DNA from: Deltaproteobacteria bacterium
GTDB lineage: Bacteria > Myxococcota > JACPTQ01
Length of the DNA stretch: 42,841 nt
Direction of reading: 5' to 3'
Assembly: GCA_016192705.1 (NCBI GenBank)
Contig: JACPTQ010000084.1
Span: forward strand, 1 to 42,841
How positions within the stretch are numbered: position 1 is the first letter of the stretch; each line of letters begins with the position of its first letter. The position numbers and the translations under genes are program-made. The notes under the pieces are model-generated. The model did no database searches, was not told where the DNA came from, and worked only from the letters and a program-made list of their open reading frames with translations. Below, piece after piece: positions 23,979-32,587 of the stretch.

Positions 23979-24859
23979 ATTTCTTCTCTGTGCCAATTCC
24001 TCTGTGTCTTTGTGTCTCTGTGGTTGCATTTTCTTTTTCTTCCTGCGGCATCAACAAAGAAGTTCACCAAAAGGCGCTCGCCGATCTCACGAAGGCCAAA
24101 GACGCCGACATCAAAAAGGAACGCGAGCGCGCGGGCACATGCGGAAAAGATCGCGATGCTTGCGAGAAAACCCGCGATGCGCTCGATAAGAAGTTGAAAG
24201 GCTTAACGGCTCGGGCCAGTGAAATCGACGAACAGAACCGCGCGTGCGACGACGATCGCGTGAAGCTCAAGCAGCAGGTCGCGGCGCTCGACGCGAAACT
24301 CGTCGCGCAAACCGACAAGCTCAACGAAGCGCACGTGGGCACCGCGAAACTCAAGGAACGCGAGAGCGAGCTTGCCGAGGCGCTCGCGAAGGAACGCGCG
24401 ACGCACGACAACTTGCTGAAATCGCTTAAGGCTGAGATCGACGCGGGGAAGATTGAAGTTGTGAATTTGCGGGGGGTGCTCACGGTCAAGCTCAAGGACA
24501 AGATTCTTTTTGATTCCGGTAAAGTGAAACTCAAAAGCGAAGGGCAAGAGGCGCTCAAGAAGCTGGCTGAGGTTTTGACGACGGTTAAGGATAAGCAGTT
24601 CCAAGTGCAGGGGCACACCGACAACATTAAGATCCGTGGAAATGTAAAATGGCCGACAAATTGGGAGTTGTCGGCTGCGCGCGCGGCGGCAGTTGTTCGC
24701 TTTCTCGCCGAGAACGGCGTCGAGCCGCAGAACCTGTCCGCGGCTGGGCTCGCCGAGTTTCAACCGGTCGCTGCGAACGACACCGAGGACGGTCGTCGCG
24801 AGAATCGACGCATCGAGATCATCCTCGTCCCGCGTGTCGCAACGCTCATCAACAAGTGA
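23975..24859 (+). CDS. pal: Pal-like OmpA-domain lipoprotein
   Basis: This peptidoglycan-associated outer-membrane lipoprotein partners TolB. The signal peptide ends FSFSSC, a probable lipobox with Cys24 as acylation site. A long charged coiled coil (about residues 30-165) follows. It leads into an OmpA C-terminal peptidoglycan-binding domain with NWELSAARAAAVVRFLAENG and EDGRRENRRIEIILVP. E. coli Pal lacks such a long coil, so the protein may reach further through the periplasm. Codons 10-17 of the signal peptide come from a CTCTGTGTCT-type repeat. It overlaps tolB (ATGA) and thiE (GTGA). Confidence 0.88.
   Translation: MNFFSVPIPLCLCVSVVAFSFSSCGINKEVHQKALADLTKAKDADIKKERERAGTCGKDRDACEKTRDALDKKLKGLTARASEIDEQNRACDDDRVKLKQQVAALDAKLVAQTDKLNEAHVGTAKLKERESELAEALAKERATHDNLLKSLKAEIDAGKIEVVNLRGVLTVKLKDKILFDSGKVKLKSEGQEALKKLAEVLTTVKDKQFQVQGHTDNIKIRGNVKWPTNWELSAARAAAVVRFLAENGVEPQNLSAAGLAEFQPVAANDTEDGRRENRRIEIILVPRVATLINK
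24001..24025 (+). repeat. Half copy of the CTCTGTGG-type repeat in pal
   Basis: TCTGTGTCTTTGTGTCTCTG followed by TGGTT matches one arm of the palindromic element in the bamA signal-peptide region (14627-14644). The opposite arm was not found nearby. It encodes the hydrophobic centre of the Pal signal peptide (PLCLCVSVV). Confidence 0.65.
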
Positions 24860-25497
24860 CCGCTCGCTCGCACGACCAACTGGGACGCGGGTTTTACGCA
24901 ATTCTCGATCTTGAGGCGTGCGGCTCGCGCCCTATCCTCGATGTTGCAACGGCGCTCCTATCGGTTCATCCCGTCGCGATTCAAGTTCGAGCCAAACGCC
25001 AATCCGCACGCGAACTCTACGAGACCACCCTTGCGATTAAATCCCTCGCCGTGCAAGCGCGGTGTCCGCTCATCGTCAACGATCGTCTCGACGTTGCGCT
25101 CGCCGCGGGTGCGAACGGCGTCCACCTCGGCCAAGACGACCTCCCCCTCGCGCACGCGCGAAAACTCGTGCCGCCCAACTTTTCAATCGGCATCTCAACG
25201 CACGCACGCGAAGAGGCGCGCCACGCGGAACTTGGCGGCGCGACGCTCATAGGCTTTGGCCCCATCTTCGCCACGCGTACAAAAGAAAACCCGAGCCCCG
25301 TTCAGGGTCTTTTAGCGCTCGCTGAAGTCGTCTCCACAGTCTCGATCCCCGTTGTCGCGATCGGCGGCATCACCCCCTCCAACGCCCGCGACGTCGCAAG
25401 AACGGGCTGCGCTGCCGCGACATCGATCGCCGGCGTCCTCCAATCCGACGACCCTGCGCGCGCCGCCGCCGCGATCGCCGCTGCGTTTTCCCGGTAA
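24856..25497 (+). CDS. thiE: Thiamine phosphate synthase
   Basis: ThiE joins the pyrimidine and thiazole phosphates to make thiamine phosphate. The 213-residue TIM barrel shows the family motifs: IQVRAKRQSARELYE, LIVNDRLDVALAAGANGVHL, GQDDLP, IGISTHAREEA, GFGPIFATRTKENP and VAIGGITPSNA. GTG 24856 is chosen because it overlaps the pal stop (GTGA) and gives the family length. No other thi gene is present, so its coupling to pal looks incidental. It converges on the NHL gene with six bases between stops and no visible terminator hairpin. Confidence 0.93.
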   Translation: MTARSHDQLGRGFYAILDLEACGSRPILDVATALLSVHPVAIQVRAKRQSARELYETTLAIKSLAVQARCPLIVNDRLDVALAAGANGVHLGQDDLPLAHARKLVPPNFSIGISTHAREEARHAELGGATLIGFGPIFATRTKENPSPVQGLLALAEVVSTVSIPVVAIGGITPSNARDVARTGCAAATSIAGVLQSDDPARAAAAIAAAFSR

Positions 25498-25503
25498 CAA
25501 CCT

Positions 25504-28500
25504 TCAGCGTCCGACGTCGTACGACAAGACCCGCCCCGTTCCGATTTCCGCAACCCACAGCCACTTCCCGTTTGGATGGAGCGCGAGTCCGAGCGGCTGC
25601 CGCATGCCGGCCTGCGTGACGCTTGCATCGGTTGATGAACGCGACCGCTGCCCGATGACGTTAACGGTCGCCGCACCATTCGTCGCGCCCGTCGTATCCC
25701 AAACCTGAATTCGATTGTTCTCCGAGTCGGCGACAAAGAGCCGGCGACGCGCCGAATCGATCGCGAGCCCACCTGGAACGCTGAGCTGGCTAACGCCACC
25801 CCCGTCGAGTTTCGATTGGAAGTCGCTCTGGCCGAAAACACGCACGGCCGCCATCCCCGACGCAATCCCAGCCCCAAGATCGAACATCACAACGCGATTG
25901 TTCTTTGAGTCCGAAACGTAGAAACGATTGGCGACCGAATCGATCGCGATCGCGACCGGTGTGTCGAATCGATTCGCGGCCAATCCCGCGTCCTTGTCGA
26001 TGAAATTCTCTTGCCCCAAAACGTAGTTCGCGCTCATCCCAGTTTGAACAGCTCCCCCATCGAACTCAAACACGACCACCCGATTCGCTAAAAAATCGGC
26101 CACAAATAACCGGTTTCGCGTCTCGTCATACGCCGTCCCTGTTGGGTAGCAAAAATGCGACGCCGTCGGGGTGCAATAAAACTCTGGTCCTGCATCGAGC
26201 GTTGCACGTCCGAGCACCGCGACCGCGCTCATTCCGTTCACGAGCCCGCCCTGCGAAAAATCGAAAACCGCGACGCGTCCTCCGATTAGGTCTGAGACGA
26301 ACAACCGATTTCGTGCGTTGTCGAACGACATTCCCGTCGGAAGCGAAATGAGATTGGGCGGATTCGACGCTAAGGCTGTTACCCCACAATGCCAAAGGTC
26401 GGGTGCGCCGAGCACGTTCGTCGCGCGGCTCGACGCTGCCGAACCTCCCGACGTGAGGGGATACGAAGCAACGCGCGACACGGGCGAAAACTCGCCAACA
26501 AACAAGCGATTCGACACTGCGTCGATGGCGACACTCCAAGGCTTATGGACGCCGATATCGGCGGGGCCGTTGACGCAGGCGGTGTCCCAAACGGCACCCC
26601 CATCGCCGTCGGGGTGCCCGACGAGCGCCACCGCGCTCCCCGCATCCGCGGGCGCCGCGACGTTGTAAGCGACGACGCGGTTGTTTTCGCGGTCCGCGAT
26701 CCAGAGCCGATTTAAGCCGGCGACAAAGTTAACCCCGGCTGGGTAATTGAGGCGCGATTGCGACGTGGCATAACCGCCGCCATCAAACGCCGGCTGCCCA
26801 ATGACGGCGATCGCCGATTCGCCCGCGTCGATCGCCGCGACATCGAACACGACCACGCGATGGTTTTCGGTGTCGGAAACATACAGGCGCTGCGAAACGT
26901 CATCGTACGAAACCGATTCCGGCCGCGAGACTCTTTTCTCGCTTGTTCCGCCCTGGCAGCTCGTTAAGTTGTCCTGCCCGAGAACCCACGTCGCCGGGAA
27001 ACCGCCGTCGATGTTGCTTGGAACTTGATACACAGCCACGCGACTGTTTTCGCGGTCCGCCACGAACAGACGCCGATTCGTCGAATCGAATGCGAGCCCC
27101 ATCGGCGCCGACAATCCACCCGCAGAACACGCGCTCACCGATCCGTCGAAGTCGCTTTGTCCGAGCACCGCTATCGCTGGCTCACCCGCGTCGCGTTGCC
27201 ACAAATCATAAATCACCACGCGGTTGTTCATCGTGTCGGCCACGAAAAGATATGTCGGGCTCTGCGACGCGTACGCAATACCCGTCGGCTCGGTAAGTCC
27301 AGCCGCGCCACCTCCGTCGCCGCGGCTTGTAAAGTCCGGCTGCCCATAAACCTCTTGCGCCGGAAGACCGCTCCCGATGATCTCGAGGCGCACACCGACG
27401 ACGCGATTGTTGAACCGGTCGCTCACGTACACCATTGACCCGTTGACGTACGCGCCCCAAGGCGTGTTAAGCGACGTCGCGCTCACCGACTCGGCGAGCA
27501 GGCAGTGCTGCGGCGACGGCTGCCCGATCGTCCATGTCGGCGTCGCTGCAGGCAATCCCGTGCCCGGATTCGTCGAATAGATCACCAAGCGATGGTTCAA
27601 GCTGTCGACGATGTGAAGTCGATTGTACGCGGAATCGTAGACAACGCCCGTCGGTTCCCAAAGACCGTACGTCCCCGAACCGGCGCACCCGGCCGTGAAG
27701 TCAACAGGGTCGGCGCCAAACCGATCGGTGGCCGGCAATCCCATCGCGTACAGCGTCGCCCCACCGTCCGGCACCTCGACGTTCCCCGCGTCATCGGTTG
27801 CGCGCACGCGAACCTCGTGCGCAAAAAAACCCGCCGCAAAACTCGCCGCCCACGTCGCGAGCCCCGTCGCGTCAAACCACGTTGCGCCGCCATCAACCGA
27901 CACCTCGACGCGTGCAACGCCCGATAAGTTGTCCGACGCCCACCCTCCGATGTTCACCGTCGTCCCAAATGCGACCGGCTCGCCGGCGACCCAATTCGCC
28001 GACGTCAGCGCCGACATCGGCCGCGTCCCGTCGATCGTCCACGTCATCGCCGCGGGGGTCGGATCCGCGCGCCCCGCATCGTCGGTCGCGCGCACGCCAA
28101 ACGTATGCACGCCGTCCATGAGCGTCCCGCCGGTCCAGCCCGACGCGCACGGGACAAAGCCGGCGTCGTCGAGATTGCACGCAAACGAACAAAACGGCGA
28201 CGTACACGAGAATGCGAATGTTGGATTCGCGACATTTGAGAGGGCGCCTGGACCCGCGTCGCGATCGAGAATCGTGTCTGGCGCGCCTTCGCGACACGCG
28301 ACGTTCGTCGCACAGTTAAAATTGAGCACGACGGTCTTCAGCCCGCCGCCAAATTGGATGAGGTTCCCCAAGCCGTCGCTCGCCGCATACGCCTCCGCGA
28401 TAAGCTCGTTCGCGCCCGCGTCGATGCGGTACAGCTTCCCTCGGAGCACGAAGCCGTCGCCGATCGCGCCGCCCACCAGAAAGACCGACCAACTGTCGCG

Positions 28501-28818
28501 CGTCGAAAATGGATTCGCGATGACCGTCACGCGCTGCTCAAGTTTCGAGTCCTGGTCAACGTCAACGATCTCCGCGGTAACGGCGTACCCTTCGTCGCTC
28601 GTCGCGGCACGCGGCGTCCCCGTGCTCGCGAAAAGTGAAAACGCGCCCTGCGGTTCGTCGAGCACGATCTCAACGCGCGCGACGGCCGAACGCACGGAGG
28701 CGATCAAGTCGGACGGGACATTCGAGATGATGTTGATGCTGTTTGAGTCCGACTGCGTCGACCCCTTGCAACCAACGATCGCGACGAGGAAAACGATAAG
28801 GTGCCGTTTTTTAGCCAT
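25504..28818 (-). CDS. NHL-repeat lipoprotein with Ig-like N-terminal domains
   Basis: This 1104-residue lipoprotein has the signal peptide MAKKRHLIVFLVAIVGC with lipobox AIVGC. The N-terminal third has a Cys-rich segment (SCTSPFCSFACNLDDAGFVP) and Ig-like repeats (GVHTFGVRATDDAG, HEVRVRATDDAGN). The rest contains twelve NHL repeats I can align, such as NRLFVADFLANRVVVFEF and RRLFVADSENNRIQVWD, enough for two six-bladed propellers. The start ATG follows GGAAGG on the minus strand. It lies 70 bases after rlmH. Ligand unknown; NHL propellers usually bind proteins or glycans. Confidence 0.85.
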   Translation of the reverse strand: MAKKRHLIVFLVAIVGCKGSTQSDSNSINIISNVPSDLIASVRSAVARVEIVLDEPQGAFSLFASTGTPRAATSDEGYAVTAEIVDVDQDSKLEQRVTVIANPFSTRDSWSVFLVGGAIGDGFVLRGKLYRIDAGANELIAEAYAASDGLGNLIQFGGGLKTVVLNFNCATNVACREGAPDTILDRDAGPGALSNVANPTFAFSCTSPFCSFACNLDDAGFVPCASGWTGGTLMDGVHTFGVRATDDAGRADPTPAAMTWTIDGTRPMSALTSANWVAGEPVAFGTTVNIGGWASDNLSGVARVEVSVDGGATWFDATGLATWAASFAAGFFAHEVRVRATDDAGNVEVPDGGATLYAMGLPATDRFGADPVDFTAGCAGSGTYGLWEPTGVVYDSAYNRLHIVDSLNHRLVIYSTNPGTGLPAATPTWTIGQPSPQHCLLAESVSATSLNTPWGAYVNGSMVYVSDRFNNRVVGVRLEIIGSGLPAQEVYGQPDFTSRGDGGGAAGLTEPTGIAYASQSPTYLFVADTMNNRVVIYDLWQRDAGEPAIAVLGQSDFDGSVSACSAGGLSAPMGLAFDSTNRRLFVADRENSRVAVYQVPSNIDGGFPATWVLGQDNLTSCQGGTSEKRVSRPESVSYDDVSQRLYVSDTENHRVVVFDVAAIDAGESAIAVIGQPAFDGGGYATSQSRLNYPAGVNFVAGLNRLWIADRENNRVVAYNVAAPADAGSAVALVGHPDGDGGAVWDTACVNGPADIGVHKPWSVAIDAVSNRLFVGEFSPVSRVASYPLTSGGSAASSRATNVLGAPDLWHCGVTALASNPPNLISLPTGMSFDNARNRLFVSDLIGGRVAVFDFSQGGLVNGMSAVAVLGRATLDAGPEFYCTPTASHFCYPTGTAYDETRNRLFVADFLANRVVVFEFDGGAVQTGMSANYVLGQENFIDKDAGLAANRFDTPVAIAIDSVANRFYVSDSKNNRVVMFDLGAGIASGMAAVRVFGQSDFQSKLDGGGVSQLSVPGGLAIDSARRRLFVADSENNRIQVWDTTGATNGAATVNVIGQRSRSSTDASVTQAGMRQPLGLALHPNGKWLWVAEIGTGRVLSYDVGR

Positions 28819-28888
28819 CCGAAGCCCTTCCACTCGCCACCCATTCATTATCTGAGGCGGAGGTGCGAACCGCAAATCCACACATCGG

Positions 28889-29305
28889 CTAATGATGGTA
28901 CGGCTCGCCGCGCAGAATCGTGAACGCGCGATAAACCTGCTCGAGCAGCACAACGCGCGCGACATCGTGTTGCAACGTGAGCGACGACAACGACCAGAGC
29001 AACGTCGCACTCGACTTGACGGCCGCCGAAAACCCGTCTGCGCCGCCCACCGCGAAGGCGACTTCTTTGACGCTCCGGTTTTGCCACGTGGCCACCTGCT
29101 TTGCGAGCGCGATCGAATCGAAGGCACTCCCCTCGACCGCAAGCACCACGCGCACGTCCGCCGACGCCAACGCGCGCGCCATCTGCGCGTCCTTCACAAA
29201 CGCTTGCTCAGCCTTGGTGTACCGTTGAATGCGCGAAAAATACTCTTCGCCCGCATCGAAGATGGGGCCACGCCCACGCCCCACAAAACAAAACTTCAAC
29301 CGCAA
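28889..29305 (-). CDS. rlmH: 23S rRNA (pseudouridine1915-N3)-methyltransferase RlmH
   Basis: RlmH is a SPOUT-fold methyltransferase that modifies pseudouridine 1915 of 23S rRNA. The 138-residue protein shows the SAM-binding knot region VAFAVGGADGFSAAV and the diagnostic C-terminus EQVYRAFTILRGEPYHH. The start is TTG at 29305; TTG 29299 is also possible, and no ATG or GTG fits. It belongs to the common proA-rsfS-rlmH neighbourhood, although 228 bases with a strong hairpin separate it from rsfS. Confidence 0.95.
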   Translation of the reverse strand: MRLKFCFVGRGRGPIFDAGEEYFSRIQRYTKAEQAFVKDAQMARALASADVRVVLAVEGSAFDSIALAKQVATWQNRSVKEVAFAVGGADGFSAAVKSSATLLWSLSSLTLQHDVARVVLLEQVYRAFTILRGEPYHH

Positions 29306-29432
29306 GCCGGAAAAAACTCCCTCCGACCCAACAGCTCAGGTCGACCAACTTCCCCAAGCCGCCTCATCCTGCGCGGCGCGCACCACCCACGGCGCGCGTT
29401 ACGCGCGAGAACCGGCAGCGATTTCGGACGTA

Positions 29433-29482
29433 TTTCCGCCGCCATCTGCGCGAAAGCCAGTGGCTTGAGCGCGCGGCGGAAA
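29433..29482. repeat. Long hairpin between rsfS and rlmH
   Basis: TTTCCGCCGC (29433-29442) and GCGGCGGAAA (29473-29482) are perfect inverted arms. Inside, GCGC (29448-29451) and GCGC (29469-29472) pair, and AAGCCA and TGGCTT form a perfect central stem. The 50-base structure could be an attenuator, a processing site or a REP-like repeat. The rest of the 228-base gap shows no gene. Confidence 0.5.
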
Positions 29483-29533
29483 TGGGGAGCGCCTGTTTAC
29501 AGAGCGCGAACCCCACCCAATCGTCTGCGACCG

Positions 29534-29902
29534 CTACAAGCCGAATCCAGCCGCGCGCGCGTACGGGGCTTCATCGCCCTCGTACCCTGGCGCATGATGG
29601 ATCCGCGGAGCATCCGACCAGAGGCCGTCGAGGTCGTAAAAGTCGCGCACGCCCTCATAGAAGACATGCACCACGACATCCACGAAGTCGAGCAGGACCC
29701 AAGTTCCCCGCTCGGCGCCTTCAATGCCCACCGGCTTTTCTCCGCGTTGGCTGAGCGCGAGGGCAACACCCTCGGCAATCGCTTGGACGTGTCGGTCCGA
29801 GCGACCGTTGCAGACCACGATGTAGTCCGTATACCCCGCGAGTTCGCGCACATCGTAAACGCTCACCTCGCCCGCCTTCTTGTCCAGGGCGGCGCTAAGC
29901 AC
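29534..29902 (-). CDS. rsfS: Ribosome silencing factor RsfS
   Basis: RsfS binds uL14 and blocks subunit joining in slow growth. The 122-residue protein has VYDVRELAGYTDYIVVCNGR, SDRHVQAIAEGVALAL and GTWVLLDFVDVVVHVFYEGV, all family hallmarks. GTG 29902 is the first conventional start after the proA stop and has AGAGG upstream. Family-like sequence (LEKREVVQAV) continues in frame before it, without ATG, GTG or TTG, so initiation may occur earlier at CTG 29929. It is in the same frame as proA. Confidence 0.9.
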   Translation of the reverse strand: MLSAALDKKAGEVSVYDVRELAGYTDYIVVCNGRSDRHVQAIAEGVALALSQRGEKPVGIEGAERGTWVLLDFVDVVVHVFYEGVRDFYDLDGLWSDAPRIHHAPGYEGDEAPYARAAGFGL

Positions 29903-29956
29903 CGCTTGAACAACCTCTCTTTTTTCCAGCCGCTGTCTCCTTTCCGCGGCGCGGGG

Positions 29957-31204
29957 TTATTCCCGCACCTGCCCATCTCCGTCAACCACCCATTTCTGCG
30001 CGGTCAACTCAGAAACTCCCATCGGTCCAAAAGCATGCAATTTTGTCGTCGAAATTCCGATCTCGGCGCCAAGGCCGAGTTCAAAGCCGTCATTGAATCG
30101 CGTCGAGGCATTCCACGCGACGAGAGACGACGCGACTTCGCGTTGAAACCGCCGCGCGGTCGATTCGTTTCGCGTCACGATCGACTCCGTGTGGTTTGAG
30201 CCGTAGCGCGCGATGTGCGCGATTGCGGCGTCGAGGTCGTCAACCACGGCGACCGCGACGGTGAGCGCAAGGAACTCGCGGCCAAAGTCGTCGGTGGCTG
30301 CGGCATCCATGGCTGGGACGAGGGCGCGCGCTCGCGAATCGGCGCGAAAAGTAACCCGTGCTCGGCTGAGCTTCCCGAAAAAGGCTGGTAAAAAAGCTTC
30401 CGCAACCTCTTTATGGACCAGCACCGTCTCGCAGGCATTGCAGACGCCTGGTCTCTCTACCTTTGAATTATAGCAAATCTCGAGCGCCATCGCGAGATCC
30501 GCGTCCTTATCGATGAAGACGTGACACACACCCTTGGCGTGGCGAAGCACCGGAATGCGAGATCGCTCGGTGACAAACTGAATGAGCCCTTCGCCGCCGC
30601 GCGGGATGACGACGTCGATGAGTTCGTCGAAGGTGAGAAGGTCGGCCAACGCGTCGCGGTCGGGCGTCGGCACGAACGTCGCCGCCGCGCGTGGCAATCC
30701 CGCGGCCTGTAATGAATCGCCGATGATCGCTGCGAGCGCGCGGTTCGACTCGAACGCCTCTTTGCCGCCGCGCAAGACGACGGCGTTCCCAGATTTGATG
30801 CAGAGCGCGGCCGCGTCGACGGTGACGTTCGGGCGCGATTCGTAGATGACGAGCACAACACCGAGCGGGATGCGCATCTTTTTCACTCGCAGACCGTTTG
30901 GACGGACGCCGACGTCGACGACTTCGCCGACCGGGTCGCGAAGCGCGGCGACTTGCAAGGCCCCGACGGCCATCTGCTCGATGACTTTCGGCGTCAAGCG
31001 CAGCCGGTCGATCATCGCGGGAGCAAGGCCAGCCGCTTCAGCGTTCTTCAAGTCGATCTCGTTCGCGTCTCTGAGCGTTTGCGCGCTTTCTCGAATCCGG
31101 GCGGCAAGCGCCTCGAGCCCCACTGTCCGCGTCGCCGCATCCGCATTCGCGAGCGTCCGCGCCGCATCGCGCGTCGCCACCACAAGGTCTCGCAGCGTCC
31201 CCAT
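29957..31204 (-). CDS. proA: Gamma-glutamyl phosphate reductase
   Basis: ProA reduces gamma-glutamyl phosphate to the semialdehyde in proline synthesis. The 415-residue protein contains RIPLGVVLVIYESRPNVTVD, LRGGKEAFESN, VIPRGGEGLI, the catalytic cysteine in GVCNACETVLVH and the C-terminal GLGAEIGISTTKLHAFGPMG. ATG 31204 gives the family length; a TTG at 31240 would add twelve residues. The usual proB and nadD neighbours are missing from the window. Confidence 0.96.
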   Translation of the reverse strand: MGTLRDLVVATRDAARTLANADAATRTVGLEALAARIRESAQTLRDANEIDLKNAEAAGLAPAMIDRLRLTPKVIEQMAVGALQVAALRDPVGEVVDVGVRPNGLRVKKMRIPLGVVLVIYESRPNVTVDAAALCIKSGNAVVLRGGKEAFESNRALAAIIGDSLQAAGLPRAAATFVPTPDRDALADLLTFDELIDVVIPRGGEGLIQFVTERSRIPVLRHAKGVCHVFIDKDADLAMALEICYNSKVERPGVCNACETVLVHKEVAEAFLPAFFGKLSRARVTFRADSRARALVPAMDAAATDDFGREFLALTVAVAVVDDLDAAIAHIARYGSNHTESIVTRNESTARRFQREVASSLVAWNASTRFNDGFELGLGAEIGISTTKLHAFGPMGVSELTAQKWVVDGDGQVRE

Positions 31205-31249
31205 GCCTTTGACGGTAAACGGGACTGGCACGAAGCTCAAGAGCGCCCG

Positions 31250-31663
31250 CTAATCAAACTTCGCGACATCGCCGTCCCAGCACGCGACTTCGATTTCGTA
31301 GCCGGTCGGGTCTTTGATGTACCACGACGTCGAGTGCGGCCAAGCGACCGCGCCTCCATAGAGGACGGTCAATCCCTCGCGCGCGAGGGTTGCTTCCCAC
31401 GCGCCGCGGTCAACGATGCGAAGCCCAAAGTGGCTGACGCCATGCAGCCGTTCACCCTTGAGCGCCCATCGATCGAGCGGCCGATAATCGCGATGCTCAT
31501 AAATGCAAAGCATCGCCTCACCGCCCCGCAACACGCCCCACCGCACGCCGTCCTCGACGCCGTCTTCGACGAGCTCAAAACCAAACACGCGGCCGTACCA
31601 CGCAACCGTCGCTCCAAAATCGGTCACGGACAGATTCAAATGGTCTAAGTGTTTCACGTTCAT
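31250..31663 (-). CDS. VOC-family (glyoxalase-like) protein
   Basis: This 137-residue protein has the paired beta-alpha-beta-beta-beta pattern of vicinal oxygen chelate proteins: HLDHLNLSVTDFGATVAWYG, GVSHFGLRIVDRGAWEATLA and the closing YIKDPTGYEIEVACW. Likely metal ligands are His (HLDHLN), His (GVSHFG) and Glu (GYEIEV). The start ATG is preceded by GGAGG, which rules out an upstream start. It is divergent from the HTH-cupin regulator and may be its target (inference). The substrate is not known; a dioxygenase or lyase role is possible. Confidence 0.85.
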   Translation of the reverse strand: MNVKHLDHLNLSVTDFGATVAWYGRVFGFELVEDGVEDGVRWGVLRGGEAMLCIYEHRDYRPLDRWALKGERLHGVSHFGLRIVDRGAWEATLAREGLTVLYGGAVAWPHSTSWYIKDPTGYEIEVACWDGDVAKFD

Positions 31664-31762
31664 CGCTTCCTCCTTTTTGTCCCCCACGCGAAGAGCCTAC
31701 GCCACGCTTGATATTTTAATAACTATTTTGACAATTAGAGGACAAATATCCATCCTGTCGAC
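31664..31762. promoter_or_regulatory. Divergent AT-rich promoter region with possible operator
   Basis: This 99-base gap between the VOC gene and the regulator is much more AT-rich than its surroundings. A TTGACA hexamer lies at 31728-31733, and the imperfect inverted repeat TTTGACA (31727-31733) and GGACAAA (31740-31746) overlaps it. This layout suits autoregulation by the adjacent HTH protein; no binding motif is established. Confidence 0.45.
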
Positions 31763-32374
31763 ATGGGTCCATCTGCCACCCAACTCGCCGAGAGTCTCGC
31801 TTTGAACCTTCGTTCCGTTCGACAGGCGCGCGGGTTGACGCAAGGTCGCCTCGCGCGTTTGTGCGGCATCCCGCGTTCGACGATCGCCAACCTCGAAACC
31901 GGCGCAGGCAACCCGACGCTGTCGGTCCTCGCAAGAATCGCCGCCGCGCTCAGGCTCTCCATCGAAGAAATGATTTCAGCGCCGCGCGGACGATGCGAGC
32001 TTTTCCCGAAAGGCACTCTTCCCACGCTTGAACGCGGCCGCACCGGCGCGACGTTCATCCACAAACTTCTCCCACACCCAATTCCCGGCATGGAGATCGA
32101 CCGCATGGAAATCGGCGTGGGTGAACGGATCGCGGGCGTGCCGCACCGGCCCGGGACTCAAGAATACCTTTATTGTGAAAGCGGCCGCATCGCTCTCTCG
32201 GTCGCCGGCGACCGGTTCGACCTCTCGGCAGGCGACGTCGCGGCATTCCCCGGCGACACGCGCCATTCGTACCAAAACCCAGGCCCGCGCCCCGCCGTCG
32301 GGTTCAGCGTTGTGACGCTCGCGCCGACGTCAAGCGCGAAACCTAACAGATTGCTGAAAAAGTCCGTTTTTTAG
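31763..32374 (+). CDS. XRE-family HTH regulator with C-terminal cupin domain
   Basis: This 203-residue regulator has an N-terminal helix-turn-helix (LRSVRQARGLTQGRLARLCG then RSTIANLETGAGNPTLSVLA). A small-molecule-binding cupin follows (HRPGTQEYLYCESGRIALSV, then LSAGDVAAFPGDTRHSYQNP). This architecture regulates metabolic genes in response to a ligand. The final residues, NRLLKKSVF, and the TAG stop are encoded by the end of a MITE-like repeat, so the native C-terminus has been replaced or extended. It is divergent from the VOC gene. Confidence 0.88.
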   Translation: MGPSATQLAESLALNLRSVRQARGLTQGRLARLCGIPRSTIANLETGAGNPTLSVLARIAAALRLSIEEMISAPRGRCELFPKGTLPTLERGRTGATFIHKLLPHPIPGMEIDRMEIGVGERIAGVPHRPGTQEYLYCESGRIALSVAGDRFDLSAGDVAAFPGDTRHSYQNPGPRPAVGFSVVTLAPTSSAKPNRLLKKSVF

Positions 32375-32572
32375 GTTGCTGAAAAATGTCCAGATGCAAG
32401 GCAGGCGCGGAAAGCCGCGACCGGACGCTGTACTCAGATGTACGCGGAAGGGAGCGGCGACGCGCCAACGCCATCGAGGTGAAGCGACAGGTTTGCGAAG
32501 CCCATGGTCGTTTTGCTCGAATGATATTAGTGTCGCGGCAGTGCCGCGTAGATGGGCGTTTTTCAGCAACCT
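32347..32572. mobile_element. MITE-like element with GGTTGCTGAAAAA ends
   Basis: Perfect 14-base terminal inverted repeats AGGTTGCTGAAAAA (32373-32386) and TTTTTCAGCAACCT (32559-32572) enclose about 170 non-coding bases. A further partial end, AGATTGCTGAAAAAGTC (32348-32364), lies just outside on the left, as if two ends were stacked. Elements with this end sequence are widespread in Proteobacteria and related phyla (from memory). No transposase is encoded. Confidence 0.75.
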
Positions 32573-32587
32573 GCTAATCGGTAATCG

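Noticed and set aside
28819-29142. Longer N-terminus for the NHL protein
   Set aside because: The extension overlaps rlmH on the same strand in another frame, and the downstream ATG has a ribosome binding site and a complete lipoprotein signal.
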